Shown piece by piece: positions 20,936 to 32,208 of a stretch of 64,000 nt of DNA. Position 1 is the first letter of the stretch. Every line of letters starts with the position of its first letter. A program made the translations under genes and the position numbers. This DNA is from Hygrophila difformis (lineage: Eukaryota; Streptophyta; Magnoliopsida; Lamiales; Acanthaceae), in NCBI GenBank assembly GCA_030278955.1, contig JAOANR010000006.1, positions 27,597,763 to 27,661,762 on the forward strand, in the 5' to 3' direction. The notes under the pieces were generated by a model. That model made no database searches, was not told where the DNA came from, and saw only the letters and a program-made list of their open reading frames with translations.

Positions 20936-22466
20936 GAAGAGTCCTTGGCTGACTGGGAGTTCTTGAATTTCGACTTGAGATTCAGCAGGTCTTCCAGCCT
21001 TTTCTTTCTCAGCCAGTTTTATCAGTTTCCTCTTTTTCTTTGGTGGCTCTGGCACAGATTCGGTTTGGAGGGGCTCCGATTCGGTTGACTGGTGGGGTTC
21101 GGACGTCGGGTCCACATAATCATCTATCATCTTGTCATCAGCTTCGGTCCACAGCCCCAACTCTGGCCCCTTGGTTTTCAGATATTTCTCTATGAAACTG
21201 GGCTCGGTCATTGCTGTAAGCTGGGCAGTCCATTTGGCTTTGAAGTATCTACCCAAGACTCCTTGGAACCCCGTGTTGTAACGTAATCGCACTCTGTTTT
21301 CTTGGCAGTACCTCAGGGCTTCCCTGTCCATCTCTCGTAGTTGGTCGAAGAATCTAGTCTTCATGTCTGCATAGAGAGTGTCCATGATGTCTGTCTCCTT
21401 CTCATTTAGCCCTGACAAGTCCCGGACCGGTGGGATGTCCAAGTACTCCAGGCATTTGGTCTGGCTCATCAGTGGTATATGCTTTTTCTTTCTGCCCATC
21501 CTGTCCCAATTTCTGGTTTGGTACATCGTTGTGCACTCGGCTTTCATTAGCGCAAAGCTGGGCATTCCAACCATTGTGGCTTCTTTGGGCTCAATCACCG
21601 GGAATCTTGTTGGTAGAAACCTTGGAACGATTTCCTCATTTCCCGGGGGTATCACCACCCCTGGATTCAGCACAGATTTTCTGATGTCCTTTTCCCAGCT
21701 CCCCCATGCCTTCATGTATTCCCCCAACAGCTTCCGTATTGCTTTTGTCTTTTGTATTATTGAGTCCAGCATCGGAGTGTGGCGGGCTGCTCCATAATTC
21801 AGCACAGGTTGAAGGGACTCCCAGAAGTTATATGCCATCTCAATGTGGCATGCCTTGGCGTGCTTTGTGAGCCACAGTTGCTCTTCCGGTCCGCAAATGG
21901 TTCCATTGTCAAATAGTTCTTTCTTGTAGATGAATGGGAAAGCGTCTGGCATGTAGACCACTCCAGACACCGCCACTTTGTGTACCAGAGGAGTTTGTCT
22001 GGCAAACTGACTTCTGGTTTCTCTTGTGATGGCTGGTTGAATGGGGATTGGCTCGAAGGCTGCTATTTTCTTATCCCCGAGGTGCTGCTCAAGCAATCGA
22101 TTCCACCTGGCCTTTTGTTGAATCATCCTCCAAACCATTCTCTCATAATGAACTCTCGAATCGTCGAACCTCAAGTCATATCTCGCCTGGTCGAATTCAT
22201 TATTCCAGAAGTTCCACATGTGTTGGCAGATGTCTCTTTCAAGGCCTGTAGCCTTAAGGTTTCTCTCATTTTCTGGAATATCTCTCCACCAGTGATCTTT
22301 CATTTCAAATCTCCATTCGATCTGGTGGTCCATGTTCAGATGGAATTCGTCCCTGATGGCCTTTCTATTTTCCTCGATCTCCCTTTTCAACCTTTCGATT
22401 TCCAAAAAGGCAAGGTCTGGAGTGGTCGTTGGAAGACCCATTATGGAGGTTATCACGTATTTGTCC
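20936..22466 (-). pseudogene. A1 internal gene, exon 2 N-terminal part with nuclear localisation signal
   Basis: Exon 2 begins at 22466, directly after a CCTCTTCTCAG acceptor; its first base completes the split codon left by exon 1. The frame is open for about 520 codons. It is rich in Trp, Arg and Met (EWRFEMKDHWWRDIPENER), with a region recognisable only as conserved-looking helices, and ends in a Pro/Ser/Glu linker with PPKKKRKLIKLAEKEK, a classical monopartite nuclear localisation signal. I do not recognise the main domain. A frameshift near 20940 breaks the frame. The ORF start at 22519 lies in the intron and is not a true start. Confidence 0.65.
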
Positions 22467-23874
22467 CTGAGAAGAGGAATTGCAATTATTTTTAACAAGT
22501 TTCTGATAAACATATTCAAGTTGGAAAATCAACATCCACATTTTGAGCTAAGCTCTAAATGTGAGTTAGTTGGTTTTTACTTGAACTTATTGGATAAAAG
22601 GACATGGAGTTGGATTTTTATATCCAACTCTTATTGCAACAAAATAGAGAGAAAGGTGAGGGGAATAAGGATCTTGGATCCTTACAAATTTTCTTAGACT
22701 ATAAATAGTCTAAAACGTTTTTGAATGGTCAAAGGACCAAAAAGTAGAATTTCATAGGCTATTAAGCCTACGAAAGAGATCTTGGATTTTTATCACTTAA
22801 AATGTGATTTAAATCATGTGAAATAGGCAGCAAGATGATTAATGATGAGGAACAAATGCACATGACAATTTATGCAATCACTTAGCAAGATTTTGTTAAC
22901 AGGTACCCGACAAAAAGGGTCAGTTTTGGATTTTTATGAGAAGTGTTGACTTGTTTATTTAATAAAATTGGGGGTGTGAGTGGTCCCCCATTTGGATTTT
23001 GTTTTGGGAAATGGGTATTAAAGAATTAAACAAGATGTTCCATTTGAATATTCCCCATTTGGTCCCCAAAAAAAATGAGCATAAGTCAAACACTTAAAAG
23101 AAAAGAACATTCTACCACCTTTTTCTTTTTAGACATAAATGCCATGCCAAAAGTGTTGGAAAAATTTTGGCATGGTTTCGTTTGTAATACCATGTTTCCC
23201 GTATGTGCAAACGTCAACTTTCGAGTTGAGTTTGCAAATTGTGGTTAACAGGTACCCGACAAAAGCATTTATTGACAAGATACACATAACAAAGTGTATG
23301 CATAATTGAAAACAAACACAGACAGTCTATTCATACCATGATCATGCAAAATTTTAGCCAATAAGTCATGCTTCAAAAACATAGCTTTGGCAACATCATC
23401 AACATGCATATTCAAGAACATTATCAAATAACCAGTAAATAACACAGTGATTGCAAGGGAAAAACAAACCACTGTGTTTTCCCATTTTCACAGATTTCAC
23501 AAACACGGACACAATCAACACAAATAGGTTCACAGACAACAAAAATGGAACAACTCAACCAAATAATGAACAAGAACCATATTTTTGAGGGTTTTGAAAC
23601 CATCATTTTCAAAATAAGACATCCCCCACACCTTAGAAAACTCGAACCCACAACAATGGCAGTTTTGAACAAAACACCCTAAAACCCTAGGTTCTGCCTA
23701 TCGCGTTCTACGCCATTCCCGAACAAGCCTAACCCATTCCGACCACATTCCGACCATCCCCAACTCGAAAACGATCACCATTCCCTTTCTCAACCCCGGT
23801 TTTGCAAAAACAAGGGAAAAACCAAAACTGAAATCGCGAAAATGGGAGTGCGAAATCGAAAACAGAACACTTAC
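22467..23874 (-). other. A1 internal-gene intron (predicted, 1,408 bp)
   Basis: Donor GTAAGT in sense at 23874 (perfect plant consensus) and a pyrimidine-rich acceptor CCTCTTCTCAG ending at 22467. Phase is 2 on both sides. It is A/T-rich, as plant introns usually are, and contains hairpin motif 2 close to the acceptor. No reading frame worth reporting lies inside. Confidence 0.65.
22537..22563 (-). other. A1 hairpin motif 2
   Basis: Inverted repeat of 13-base arms (CACATTTTGAGCT / AGCTCTAAATGTG) with one mismatch and a one-base spacer. It is preceded on the plus strand by ATCAACATCC, the complement of the polypurine/LTR junction. It lies about 70 bases upstream of the splice acceptor in sense. 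Confidence 0.75.
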
Positions 23875-23912
23875 CCGATACTCCCAGTAGGATTAGACGA
23901 AGAAGACGCCAT
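23875..23912 (-). CDS. A1 internal gene, exon 1 (predicted)
   Basis: ATG at 23910-23912 (context AAAATGGCG) opens a 38-base exon encoding MASSSSNPTGSI plus two bases, then GTAAGT. The phase matches the exon 2 acceptor at 22466. It lies about 143 bp downstream of a TATA-like box and 170 bp downstream of a GACCGAA cluster. The A0 element has an equivalent 38-base exon with the same MASSSS start. Too short to detect by coding statistics; supported by comparison between elements. Confidence 0.65.
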
Positions 23913-24054
23913 TTTCAAGCACTTTGAACGGAGTAAAACGAAGTAAAGCACTGGCTCGAGCCCTGGTTTCGCGAGGAAGACGAAGTTCGCGAGAGAGGAT
24001 TCGGGGAAATATCGAAGTGTGGAGGGTGAAAGTGAGGGAAAAAGGGGGGAAAAA

Positions 24055-24067
24055 GGAATATAAAGGG
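24055..24067 (-). promoter_or_regulatory. A1 internal promoter, TATA-like box
   Basis: Sense CCCTTTATATTCC, followed by a pyrimidine-rich leader (TTTTCCCCCCTTTTTCCC, CTCACTTTCACCCTCC) typical of plant transcription starts, with the ATG about 143 bp downstream. Confidence 0.55.
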
Positions 24068-24081
24068 TTAGGAGAGTGGGC

Positions 24082-24667
24082 TAATTCGGTCTATTGGAGA
24101 CAGAACCATCAATTCGGTCTAGACCGAATTGATGGTTGGTTTCAAGTGTTTGTGAGAGATTCGATTTCTTAGGCCAATTACTAGAGACCGAATTGCAAGG
24201 GGAAACAAACACACACTTGCTGCAATGTGGTCTTTTGAAGGCAATTCGGTCTAGACCGAAGGTCTAGAGACCGAATTACAGCAAGAAGACCGAATCTGGT
24301 TACTTAGGAAAAAAATAATGGGGGATGCTTTTGCGAGGCAATTCGGTCTATATGGGCAATTCGGTCTAGACCGAATTGCTTTATAGATCAAATTGCTCAC
24401 TTGCATAAATAAAACTAAGGAATCAAAAATGCCTTTTGCAGATCAATTCGATCTATTCAAAATCAATTCGGTCTGACCGAATTGCTATAGACCGAATTGC
24501 TACTTGGCCAAATTTACACAAGGATGGAGTATGTGTCTTGGGGAGCCAATTCGGTCTCTTAGTCCAATTCGGTCTAGACCGAATTTGCTTGAAGATCGAA
24601 TTGGTTAAAATTTTCAAGGCATACCTCCAATGCGCTCTGTTTCAAACAATTCGATGTAGACTGAATT
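24082..24667. repeat. GACCGAA repeat cluster at the A1 internal promoter
   Basis: About twenty copies of TTCGGTC/GACCGAA, with perfect 20-base palindromes AATTCGGTCTAGACCGAATT at 24111-24130 and 24359-24378. Same motif as in A1's LTR, directly upstream of the internal TATA-like box. Confidence 0.9.
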
Positions 24668-25023
24668 GATTTGAGAAATACAACAGTTCACATTCAACAC
24701 TTAAAAAAATTTTTGCAAATTTTTCAAAATTTCAAATTTTCTGAAATTATGGATTTTTCTTAAGAAAAAGCATACCGAAAGCACATATTTAAACAGAGGT
24801 ATTACTCTATTATAAATTGTTTGCATAAATTAGGTTGGATTAACACCCTCATTTTATGGATTTATTCCGGATTTTAAATTTCTCTAAATTCCGAAATTAC
24901 TTTCCATTAAATGTAGTATTAATCCAACCGGGAACCTGGTTTTAGAAGCTTTATCTCTCTTTTTGTTGGTTCCATGAATTCCTACAAGGTAAACATAAGA
25001 AAATTATTAAACTTTCTCCAAAT
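24668..25023 (-). other. A1 spacer after pol, acceptor-like site
   Basis: Contains the block TTGCATAAATTAGGTTG shared with A0 and A2, and sense ACCTTGTAG|GAATTCATGG at 24982-24984, matching the acceptor-like sites of A0 and A2. No conserved reading frame. Confidence 0.5.
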
Positions 25024-25063
25024 ATCAACATCCTCACATTTAGAGTCTTAGTACTCTAAATGT
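25024..25063 (-). other. A1 hairpin motif 1 (post-pol, PPT-like)
   Basis: Same structure as in A0 and A2: ATCAACATCCTCACATTTAG, loop, CTCTAAATGT; 10-bp stem; 75 bp past the pol stop in sense. Confidence 0.75.
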
Positions 25064-25137
25064 TTAGTTGATTTTTGGATACTTATCGTTCGAGACGAAT
25101 AAATATGTAATAAATAATTATATAAATAAATATATAT

Positions 25138-28001
25138 TTATTGAGCATAGGCCGGCTCTGATGTCATTTGGACTTCTTTTTCGGGGACAAGCTGTCCTAG
25201 ATACTCCTTCAATCTATGTCCATTCACCACCAGCTCTCCTTTGTCAGTTCGAATCCTGACAGCTCCACTTTCAAACACGTGCACCACTTCGTATGGCCCT
25301 TCCCATCTGGATTTAAGCTTTCCGGGGAACAGCTTTAACCTAGAATTGAATAACAAGACATTTTGGCCAACATAGAAGTGTTTAGACTTTATACGACGAT
25401 CGTGTAACTTCTGGGTCCGCTCTTTGTAAATCCTCGAGCTTTCATAAGCTTGCGCACGTATTTCCTCAATTTCATTGAGGTCCAACTTGCGCTTACTTTG
25501 AGCAACTCGTGGGTCAAAATTAAGCGTTTTTACGGCCCAGTAAGCCTTGTGCTCTAGTTCTACAGGCAAATGACAGGCTTTTCCAAAGACAAGCCTGTAT
25601 GGGGACATCCCAATGGGAGTCTTGAATGCAGTGCGGTATGCCCATAGAGCATCATTGAGTTTACGTGACCAGTCTTTGCGGGTTATCAACACAGTGGCTT
25701 CGAGTATGTGTTTGATTTCGTGGTTAGATACCTCGACTTGGCCACTGGTTTGGGGATGATAAGGCGTGCCGATCTTGTGGAGAATCCCACTTCTGCTCAT
25801 GAGATTTGCAAAAGCTTTGTTGACAAATTGGGTTCCTCCATCAGATATGATTACCCTAGGTACACCAAATCTATTGAAAATATTATTTTTCAAAAATTTG
25901 ATGACTTGGTGACCATCGTTGGTTGGCAGCGCAACCGCCTCGACCCACTTGGACACATAATCGACAGCTACCAAGATGTAGTGATTCCCATCAGATGTCG
26001 GGAATGGTCCCATGAAGTCAATACCCCATACATCGAAAATCTCAAGGATGAAAATTCCTTTTTGAGGCATTTCATCCCTCTTGGAGATATTCCCTAATCT
26101 TTGGCATCTGTCGCAAGCCTTAACAAACGCCTTGCAATCCTCGTAAATGGTAGGCCAATAGAAACCACACTCGAGCACCTTGTGAGCTGTTCGAGTGGGG
26201 CCATGGTGACCTCCATATTCCGATTCATGATATTTTTAGCGATTTGATAAGCCTCGTGCTCAGTTACACAACGTCTAATAATCGAATCTGCACAATGCTT
26301 AAAGAGATAAGGATCTTCCCAGAAGTAGTTAACTACATCTTGGTTGAACCTTTCTTTTTGTCTCTTGCCCTGGAATGGTGGAGTTATTCCACATGCTAAA
26401 AAGTTAGCAATGTCGGAGAACCATGGACAAGCTTGATCATGAAGATGCAGGGCAAACAGTTGCTCATCCGGAAAATTTTCATTTACGGATATCTCATTTT
26501 TATCATTTTCTATTTGAGACAAATGGTCAGCAGCACCATTGTCTCTGCCCTTTCTATCTTTTATTATGATGTCAAATTCCTGCAACAAAAGTACCCACCT
26601 GATTAATCAAGGTTTGGCGTCTTGTTTGCTGAACAAGTATCTCAGTGCAGAGTGATCGGTGTATAATATGGTTTTCGTACCAATGAAGTATTGTCTGAAT
26701 TTATCAAACACGAAAACCACAGCATACATCTCTTTCTCCGTGGTGGTGTAATTGACTTGGGCTTCAGTCAGGGCATGGCTGGCGTAATGAATCACGCAGT
26801 GCCTTCCCTCCTTATGTTGCCCAAGAACTGCACCCACGGCGAGATCACTTGCATCGCACATGACCTCAAAAGGCATTGACCAATCGGGTGGTTGCACTAT
26901 CGGAGCAGAAATCAACATCTTCTTGAGCGTGTTAAAGGATTGAACACACGCTTCACTTATTACGAAAGAATTTTCTTTACAAAGCAAATTAGTGAGCGGC
27001 TTGGCAATTTTAGAAAAGTCTTTAATGAATCTCCAGTAAAAACCGGCATGCCCTAAGAAACTCCTAACTGCTTTTATTGAGTTTGGTAATGGAAGGTTGG
27101 ATATGACTGAGACTTTGGCCATATCGACTTCGATGCCTGAGCGCGAGATGTGGTGACCCAACACTATTCCTTCGGTGACCATGAAATGGCATTTCTCCCA
27201 GTTTAAAACTAGGTTAGTGTCCTCGCATCTTTTTAAAATTTTTGCAAGATTTGTCAAACATTCATCAAAAGTATCTCCATACACAGAGAAGTCATCCATG
27301 AAAACTTCAATGCATTTTTCGATAAATTCTGAGAAAATAGACATCATGCATCGCTGAAAAGTGGCAGGCGCATTGCAAAGTCCAAAAGGCATGCGCCTGT
27401 ACGCAAAAGTTCCATATGGGCACGTGAAAGTGGTCTTATCGTGATCTTCACTAGCTATTACAATCTGATTGTAACCAGAGTACCCATCCAAAAAGCAGTA
27501 GTACTCCCTCCCGGCCAACCTCTCCAGCATCTGATCAATGAATGGCAAGGAAAAATGGTCCTTCCGCGTAGCGGTGTTAAGCTTCCGGTAGTCGATGCAG
27601 ACTCTCCAATCGGTTACTGGACGTGTCGCCACTTCTTCTCCTTGCTCATTAGTCGTTATGCACATCGCCCCACACTTAGGTACTACCTGCACTGGGCTAA
27701 CCCATTTGCTGTCAGATATAGGATAGATGATACCAGCATCTAAGAGCTTGATAACTTCTTTCCTTACCACTTCTTGCATATGGGGGTTCAGACGCCTTTG
27801 TGGTTGCCTAGAGGGCTTGTACTCCTCTTCCATTAAAATTCTGTGCATGCAAACAGAGGGGCTTATTCCTTTTATATCAGAAATGGTCCATCCAATTGCA
27901 TGTACATATTTCTTTAGAATGTCTACCAGAGCTTTTTCTTGTTCTTGTGTCAGCTTGGCTGACACAATTACCGGTAATCTTTTATGTTCAGCGAGAAAGA
28001 C
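25138..28001 (-). pseudogene. A1 pol: reverse transcriptase, RNase H, integrase (decayed)
   Basis: RT with [19 protein letters not shown] and catalytic [11 protein letters not shown] (about 27290), RNase H ([15 protein letters not shown], about 26850; [10 protein letters not shown]), integrase zinc domain and core ([36 protein letters not shown]), and a C-terminus ending EPAYAQ at 25138. Damage relative to A2: TAA at 28002-28004 just before this part, TGA at 26607-26609 where A2 has CGA (a CpG-type change), and a one-base deletion near 26235 in the zinc domain that shifts the frame until about 26178. Core RT residues are intact. Confidence 0.88.
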
Positions 28002-29412
28002 TTACTTAAGATGATCCGGAAGTATTTTAAGTTCAAGCTCTGGCGGACATTCAACGGAAGGCAGTAATTTGCGAGAAATGGTTGGGGGTGAGAGATCAGA
28101 TTTACCTTCAGGACCCTGTGTCAGTACAGGGTCCACTTCCTCTTCCGTGGTGCTCTCTTCCTCCTCCGGAGTGAATTCAACACCGTCAAACTCTTCAAGA
28201 TCCCCAGTGATAGGGTCTTCAAAGTGAACAGCGTTGCAGCTTCTTTGTTGCTCAGCACCTCCAGGCGTCAGTACCTGTTTTGAAACTTTGTCCGTCATCA
28301 CAGTCATAGAGTCTATGCTCTCGTCCTCACACCTACTTTCTATTACATCAAACATGGAACAAGATCCCTCGTTCGGGAATTTCTGCAGCTCCTCCATGTC
28401 AAAAGAGATTTCTCGATTGTCCACCCTCAATGTGACTCTTCCAGATGTGGCATCAATCAGTGCACCGCCAGTGGCCAAAAACGGGCGTCCCAGGATAAGT
28501 GGAATTTCAGAGTCCTCTTCAATTTCAAGGATGATGAAGTCAACCGGGAAAAGAACTTGGCCGGTTTTGACTACCACATCCTTGAGGATTCCTACGGGCT
28601 TAGTGATTGATCTGTCTGCCAACTGCAGTTTCATCTTGACCGGTTCAATCTCTCCGAGCCGTAGGCGAATTGCCATGGCTAGAGGCATCACGTTGATGCT
28701 GGATCCCAGATCACATAGCCCCATGCTCACTTTGGCCTTTCCAATCTGTACTGGTAGCGTGCAACACCCAGGGTCCTCTTTCTTTTCGGGTAGTTTTCTC
28801 TGAACTATGGCACTGCATGTGCTGTTGAGAATAATCACCTCCTCCTGCTCTACCTGCCTTTTCCCTGAAATCAATTCTTTCAAGAACTTAGCATAGGTGG
28901 GCATTTCTAAAATCATTTCCACGAGAGGAATGGTTATCTCTACATACTTTAACCGTTCTAGAAATTTCTTGAATTTAAGGTCATGTTCCTTATTTTTAAG
29001 ACGTGCAGGGTACGGCACCCTTGGCATGTACTTATTATTATCAATTTTTGGTGGTAAAGAGAAGGAAGTTGTACCTTCACCCATACCCTTTTCAGCTTCA
29101 TTTACAGCTTCAGCCTGCGAGTTAGCTGTATCTGATTTATTCTTTACCAGCTCAACGCTTTCATCTCCTTCAATCTTTTCCTTTTCCTTTTCCACCTCCA
29201 ATGAAACCTTTACTTTCATAGCTTTCTTCTTTGCAGATCCAACATTTCCCTTCAGAGTCTTGCCTCCCTGCAATGTGATTGCCTTGCATTGCGGGTTGGC
29301 TTCAGTGCTGCTCGGCAGTGTTCCTTTCCCTCTGTTCTGCAATTCCTTAGCCAACTGGGTGACCTGCATCTCCACATTTTTGATTGATGACTGCAATTGC
29401 TGGTTTATCTCC
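28002..29412 (-). pseudogene. A1 gag C-terminus and protease, downstream of the T1 insertion
   Basis: Continues gag-pol to the left of T1. A helical segment (SSIKNVEMQVTQLAKELQNR) is followed by a variable Lys/Glu linker and the conserved [16 protein letters not shown]...FLERLKYVEI module. Then comes the aspartic protease with LCDLGSSINVMPLAM at about 28700-28730, [16 protein letters not shown] and VDFIILEIEED. It ends at TAA 28002-28004, which replaces the Tyr codon seen in A2. The true upstream continuation is at 39357 and above. Confidence 0.85.
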
Positions 29413-29417
29413 CTTTG
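29413..29417. repeat. T1 target-site duplication, left copy (CTTTG)
   Basis: CTTTG directly precedes TGTAACACC at 29418 and recurs at 39352-39356 directly after GGTGTTACA. Joining the flanks restores the A1 gag frame region aligned to A2. Confidence 0.9.
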
Positions 29418-30052
29418 TGTAACACCCCGGATTTGATAACCCAGGCCGGGATGTCACCGCCACATCTCTCTAGCAAGACACGGACTCTCCGAGCTTGCCA
29501 AAGAGATGCAAGGCTATAGGTATTGCAAAAAGATTTAAAACAAGTCCGGAATCTATGTAAAAATAATAAGTGTCATCCACACATATAGTAGTAAATATAT
29601 ATTGCAGCGGAAAAATGTAAATGGACCGACATGGCCAAAACTCGGGATTTACATGCCCGTTATGCAAGTATCGTAAAAAGCAAATAAACAATGTTTAATA
29701 ATCCATCCCAATGCACATGCTATGCATCATCTCCGTACTCTGAAATAAAAAGAGAATACAACAATTTTATCAGTATATAAAATACTGAGTAAGTCGATCC
29801 TAACATAGCAATAAAGGGATTTAATTAGATAATTTAAAATTTCACTCCTAACATGCATTCACAAAATTTAAAGGAAATAATAATTTTAATTGTGTATTTA
29901 AACATGCATCTAATCTACAATAATAATTTAGTCATGCCATGAAATTTAAAGACATAATTTAAATGCATAATTTAAAGACATGCAAAAATAAATAAATACT
30001 TAAAAACATTAAATCTTTTATTTCCCCCGTTACGAAACCATTTCTCAGTGTT

Positions 30053-30130
30053 TTGTATAGCCGGTGATCCGGCGGCCGCAGCCGTGTCGTAAGTATCTTG
30101 TATAGCCGGTGATCCGGCGGCCACAGCCGT
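30053..30130. repeat. Tandem duplication in T1 LTR, 45-bp period
   Basis: TTGTATAGCCGGTGATCCGG at 30053 and 30098, each continuing into CGGCC(G/A)CAGCCGT. Confidence 0.85.
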
Positions 30131-31924
30131 ATCTGCCATACCCAGTAACACTCCGGAGCCTCGAGAAATCCATACGGACAACCCGAGAGAGTAGGCCATG
30201 TATCTCCCGCCAACTGGCGTAATATTTCATCAAATTCTCTCGTCCATTATAGGCCCGAAGAGAAAAGGCTAGAGGGGCACCCTGCAGAGCACTCACCCTC
30301 CACCAAGTATCTCATGTATCATTTAGATTTAATGTATCGGGGTTTTTCAAAAGTGTAGATGTATCGTGTTTCAAATCTTTGACCGTTTGTTTCGAAATTT
30401 CAAAACTCTTCGATTTAAAAGTATCTTGGCGTCACAGTTTGCTCCTTTCTCATTTAAAAATCCGTTTCAAGCCCGAAAATTCTGAAATCTTCACACTTTA
30501 TGCAAAACACCCTAACGAACAACTTTCGTGTTTTAACTTTTTCGAAATAAGTTGAGGAAACATGTCAAAAATCGATTTTACTATGCAATCAGAAATCTGT
30601 CCGAACTCAGGTTTGACACAGTTCAAAATCTCGACTTTTTAACATATCAAATGGACTCCAAAAATTCTGAAATTTAATATGCACATACTAGACATGATTA
30701 TCTACAACTTTCATTTAGATTGTAAAGATCAAATTGGACTAGAAATTATAGAAATAAATTCACCAAGTTCGAACATGTTCATAGACAGATTTCCACACGT
30801 TTTGTCAAAACAGTTTCTTTTCGATGCGATTTAAAACAGCAAATGTTAACGAAAATGGCTGAAATTTTTACACAACCTAGATTTATGTGTTAGGATTAAA
30901 AGTCTAGTTTTGAGTTTCTCGGATTGAATCCTCGAAATATGAGTTTTAGGCCGAAAACAGAAACTGCGCAAGATGGGGTTTTTAAGTTCGATTTTTACGT
31001 TTCATTACATTACGCCTATACCGGACGCCCCGAAATCACCCGTATTGATATGGAAGGCTCAACATACAGTGATAGAGAGGTTTGGGTCGTCCTAAGGTCG
31101 CTGGCTCGTCCAAAATCCTACGAACGGATCTCCTCAACTTCAAGCTTCCGACTTTGGCCACGATTTCGAATCGGACGAAGAAATCCAATGTTAGATCAAG
31201 TTTTCGGGTTCAAAAACTTAAATAGAACTCTAAGAACGACTTACCACAGATTTGAATACAAGGAATCTTGTATTCAACGCCTCCTTCGTCGGTTTTCGTC
31301 GCCGGGAAGTGATCGGAAAGTCGTCGGGAAGTGATCGGAAAGTCGTCGGGAAGTCGCCGGAAAGTGTTTTGGTTTTGGAGAGAGTTGAGAGGGTTTGAGA
31401 GTGAATGGTGACTGATGAGAATGGGGGAGAGGCTGCCCTAGGTCGCCTAAAGGCTTCCCCCTTCGGCCAAAATCCGCTTTCCAAAGTCGGGAGGTCGAAT
31501 TATGGTAAGAAATCGCCGAAAACGCGCAAGTTGCCAAAACCTGTAGGACCACGCGGGGTTGGCGCGCCTTTTAGCCAAACCCCGCCCGGCCAGCGCGCGA
31601 GACTCGCCTGGACTGCGGTCCGGGCGGGTCCGTGCGATCCGATCCGTCGGGTCTTTTCTCCTCTCTTTTGGACTTCTATCCTTCCCCGTTTTCGCGCTCG
31701 ATTTTTCCAGGTCATTTCCGGATTATGCTTCTCATCATAAATTTATTCCGTCTCAATTCGATTACGTGCTTGAAATCCTAAGACCGTCGGTTTTGGTCCG
31801 TCGGGTTCTAATTCGTCGTCCTTGACTTCCGTGCATTTCCGCGTCTACGGGTTCTCGGAAACAAAACCTTCTCTCCTATTGGATTAATTCCTATTTTTAT
31901 ATTCTAAAATTTACGGGTATTACA

Positions 31925-31940
31925 GTCTACCCCCCTTAAG
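31925..31940 (-). other. T1 second polypurine-like tract
   Basis: Sense CTTAAGGGGGGTAGAC directly before TGTAATACCCG. It resembles the outer tract at 32186-32198 together with its TGTGACAACCCG start, 261 bp away. Confidence 0.6.
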
Positions 31941-32185
31941 AACCAACTTCGTCCTCGAAGTTGTACTTCATCCTCTCGCGAGTTCGGGAATTGTTTGATT
32001 AAGCGATTGTATTATTGTGTGTCGTTGTTTGTTATTATTTGACTGAACCCATAATTGAAATTTCCGAGTTGCCTACGTACCCCGTGAAGGGATCAAGTCA
32101 TTACGTAGTTCAAAACAATTTGAATTTGTTTATTTGGGGTACAAAGTATTCGTACAAAATATTCAGAAATACTCGGGTTGTCACA

Positions 32186-32198
32186 TCCTCCCCCTCTT
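32186..32198 (-). other. T1 polypurine tract
   Basis: Sense AAGAGGGGGAGGA immediately before the LTR start TGTGACAACCCG and ten bases after the chromodomain stop. Confidence 0.8.
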
Positions 32199-32208
32199 AA
32201 GATTACAG

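Larger units (their letters stand above)
29418..32185 (-). repeat. T1 3' LTR (2.77 kb; possible alternative boundary at 31924)
   Basis: Starts TGTAACACCCC at 29418 and ends GTTGTCACA at 32185 beside a polypurine tract. A second candidate end, GGTATTACA at 31924, also sits beside a polypurine-like run and pairs better with the opposite terminus (TGTAATACCC versus TGTAACACCC). The 5' LTR copy is truncated, so the choice cannot be settled here. The LTR contains a 45-bp tandem duplication and a CpG-dense stretch around 31540-31660. Confidence 0.75.

Noticed and set aside
18109..22466. Envelope-like protein in A1, as described for some Athila relatives
   Set aside because: No signal peptide or transmembrane segment is visible, and a nuclear localisation signal is present.
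22467..22519. Start of the A1 nuclear ORF at 22519
   Set aside because: It lies in intron sequence before a CTCTTCTCAG acceptor; a phase-matched ATG exon exists at 23912.
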